Assembly (NCBI GenBank): GCA_003353955.1 | Contig: PIVJ01000016.1 | Span: 1 to 42,354 of the forward strand | Reading direction: 5' to 3' | Length of the DNA: 42,354 bases | From: Bacteroidota bacterium | GTDB taxonomy: Bacteria > Bacteroidota > Bacteroidia > Bacteroidales > GCA-2711565 | Shown: positions 42,151-42,354 of the stretch, piece by piece | Layout of the letters: every line of letters starts with the position of its first letter | How positions within the stretch are numbered: the first letter of the stretch is position 1 | The notes under the pieces: generated by a model | Database searches by the model: none | Told to the model about the DNA's origin: nothing | Seen by the model: only the letters and a program-made list of their open reading frames with translations | Translations under genes and position numbers: made by a program

Positions 42151-42354
42151 AAATCTAATGATATATCGTTAATGTAAATATCTAGTTTTTGTGTATCGAA
42201 TCAGTATTATTCACTGGTAATCTACTATTGCATACAACAATTGTATAACCACATTGTAGTTATATCGTATATGGCTACAAGTTAATGTTTCTTACTTAAA
42301 CTATCAAGCGGACTTGCAATTTTTTTATTATTTATTTCAATTGTTTTGGGTGAA
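42151..42354. other. Terminal gap, no feature
   Basis: AT-rich sequence with no gene that I can support; the window ends here. Confidence 0.5.

Overview
The window looks like chromosomal DNA from an AT-rich member of the Bacteroidota. The evidence is: gene content typical of that phylum (a single-chain alpha/beta 2-oxoacid dehydrogenase E1, stand-alone MnmD, LytS/LytTR pair, PadR-PspC pair, NrfJ-like lipoprotein, DUF2891); repeated matches to the Bacteroidota -7 promoter element TAnnTTTG upstream of genes; and almost no Shine-Dalgarno sequences. A genus cannot be assigned from what is visible. There is no phage, plasmid or CRISPR locus.

Layout. 1-500: palindromic repeats, a terminator and a decapitated XRE regulator. 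600-3230: two tandem secreted PQQ-type beta-propellers. 3240-3803: a repeat copy, an integrase stump and tRNA-Ser(GCU). 4045-13501: core and housekeeping genes (CYTH protein, cysteine synthase, membrane metallophosphoesterase, an 11-repeat TPR-like secreted protein, lolD, sucC, dnaB). 13502-20842: a repeat copy, a porin, a DEDD exonuclease, mnmD, a PhoD-like phosphatase, and an operon of LiaF-like protein, LytS-type kinase and LytTR regulator. 20843-21554: a gene-free stretch holding scraps of other genes. 21555-26379: a five-gene operon, Nramp-like transporter-pxpA-pxpB-pxpC-DUF2891, for 5-oxoproline use. 26531-27664: a truncated arginase-family gene, a full repeat copy, a broken secreted peptide and a small barrel protein. 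28044-34586: NrfJ-like lipoprotein, amidase coupled to the E1 gene, cytochrome b, SDR. 34675-40083: PspC/PadR with an autoregulatory-looking palindrome, MATE exporter, cold-shock protein, nitronate monooxygenase. 40373-42150: IS66 remnant, frameshifted lipoprotein gene, HExxH membrane protein.

How it fits together. Most genes are ordinary metabolic, envelope and stress functions. The clearest functional unit is the pxp operon; its transporter lacks the usual Nramp metal-binding residues, so it may import an organic substrate such as 5-oxoproline. The kinase/regulator operon and the PadR/PspC pair are two envelope-stress type modules.

The most unusual theme is genome wear. A GC-rich palindromic repeat of up to about 155 bp occurs in two long copies, one shorter copy and one scrap. 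The larger copies sit exactly at the broken ends of genes. The gap at 20843-21554 contains near-identical scraps of two genes found elsewhere in this same window (lytR and the CYTH gene) plus a transposase stump. Remnants of integrase, IS1634-, IS3- and IS66-like transposases, and two copies of a transposon-end-like sequence, add to the picture. I did not find a convincing new defence or signalling system.
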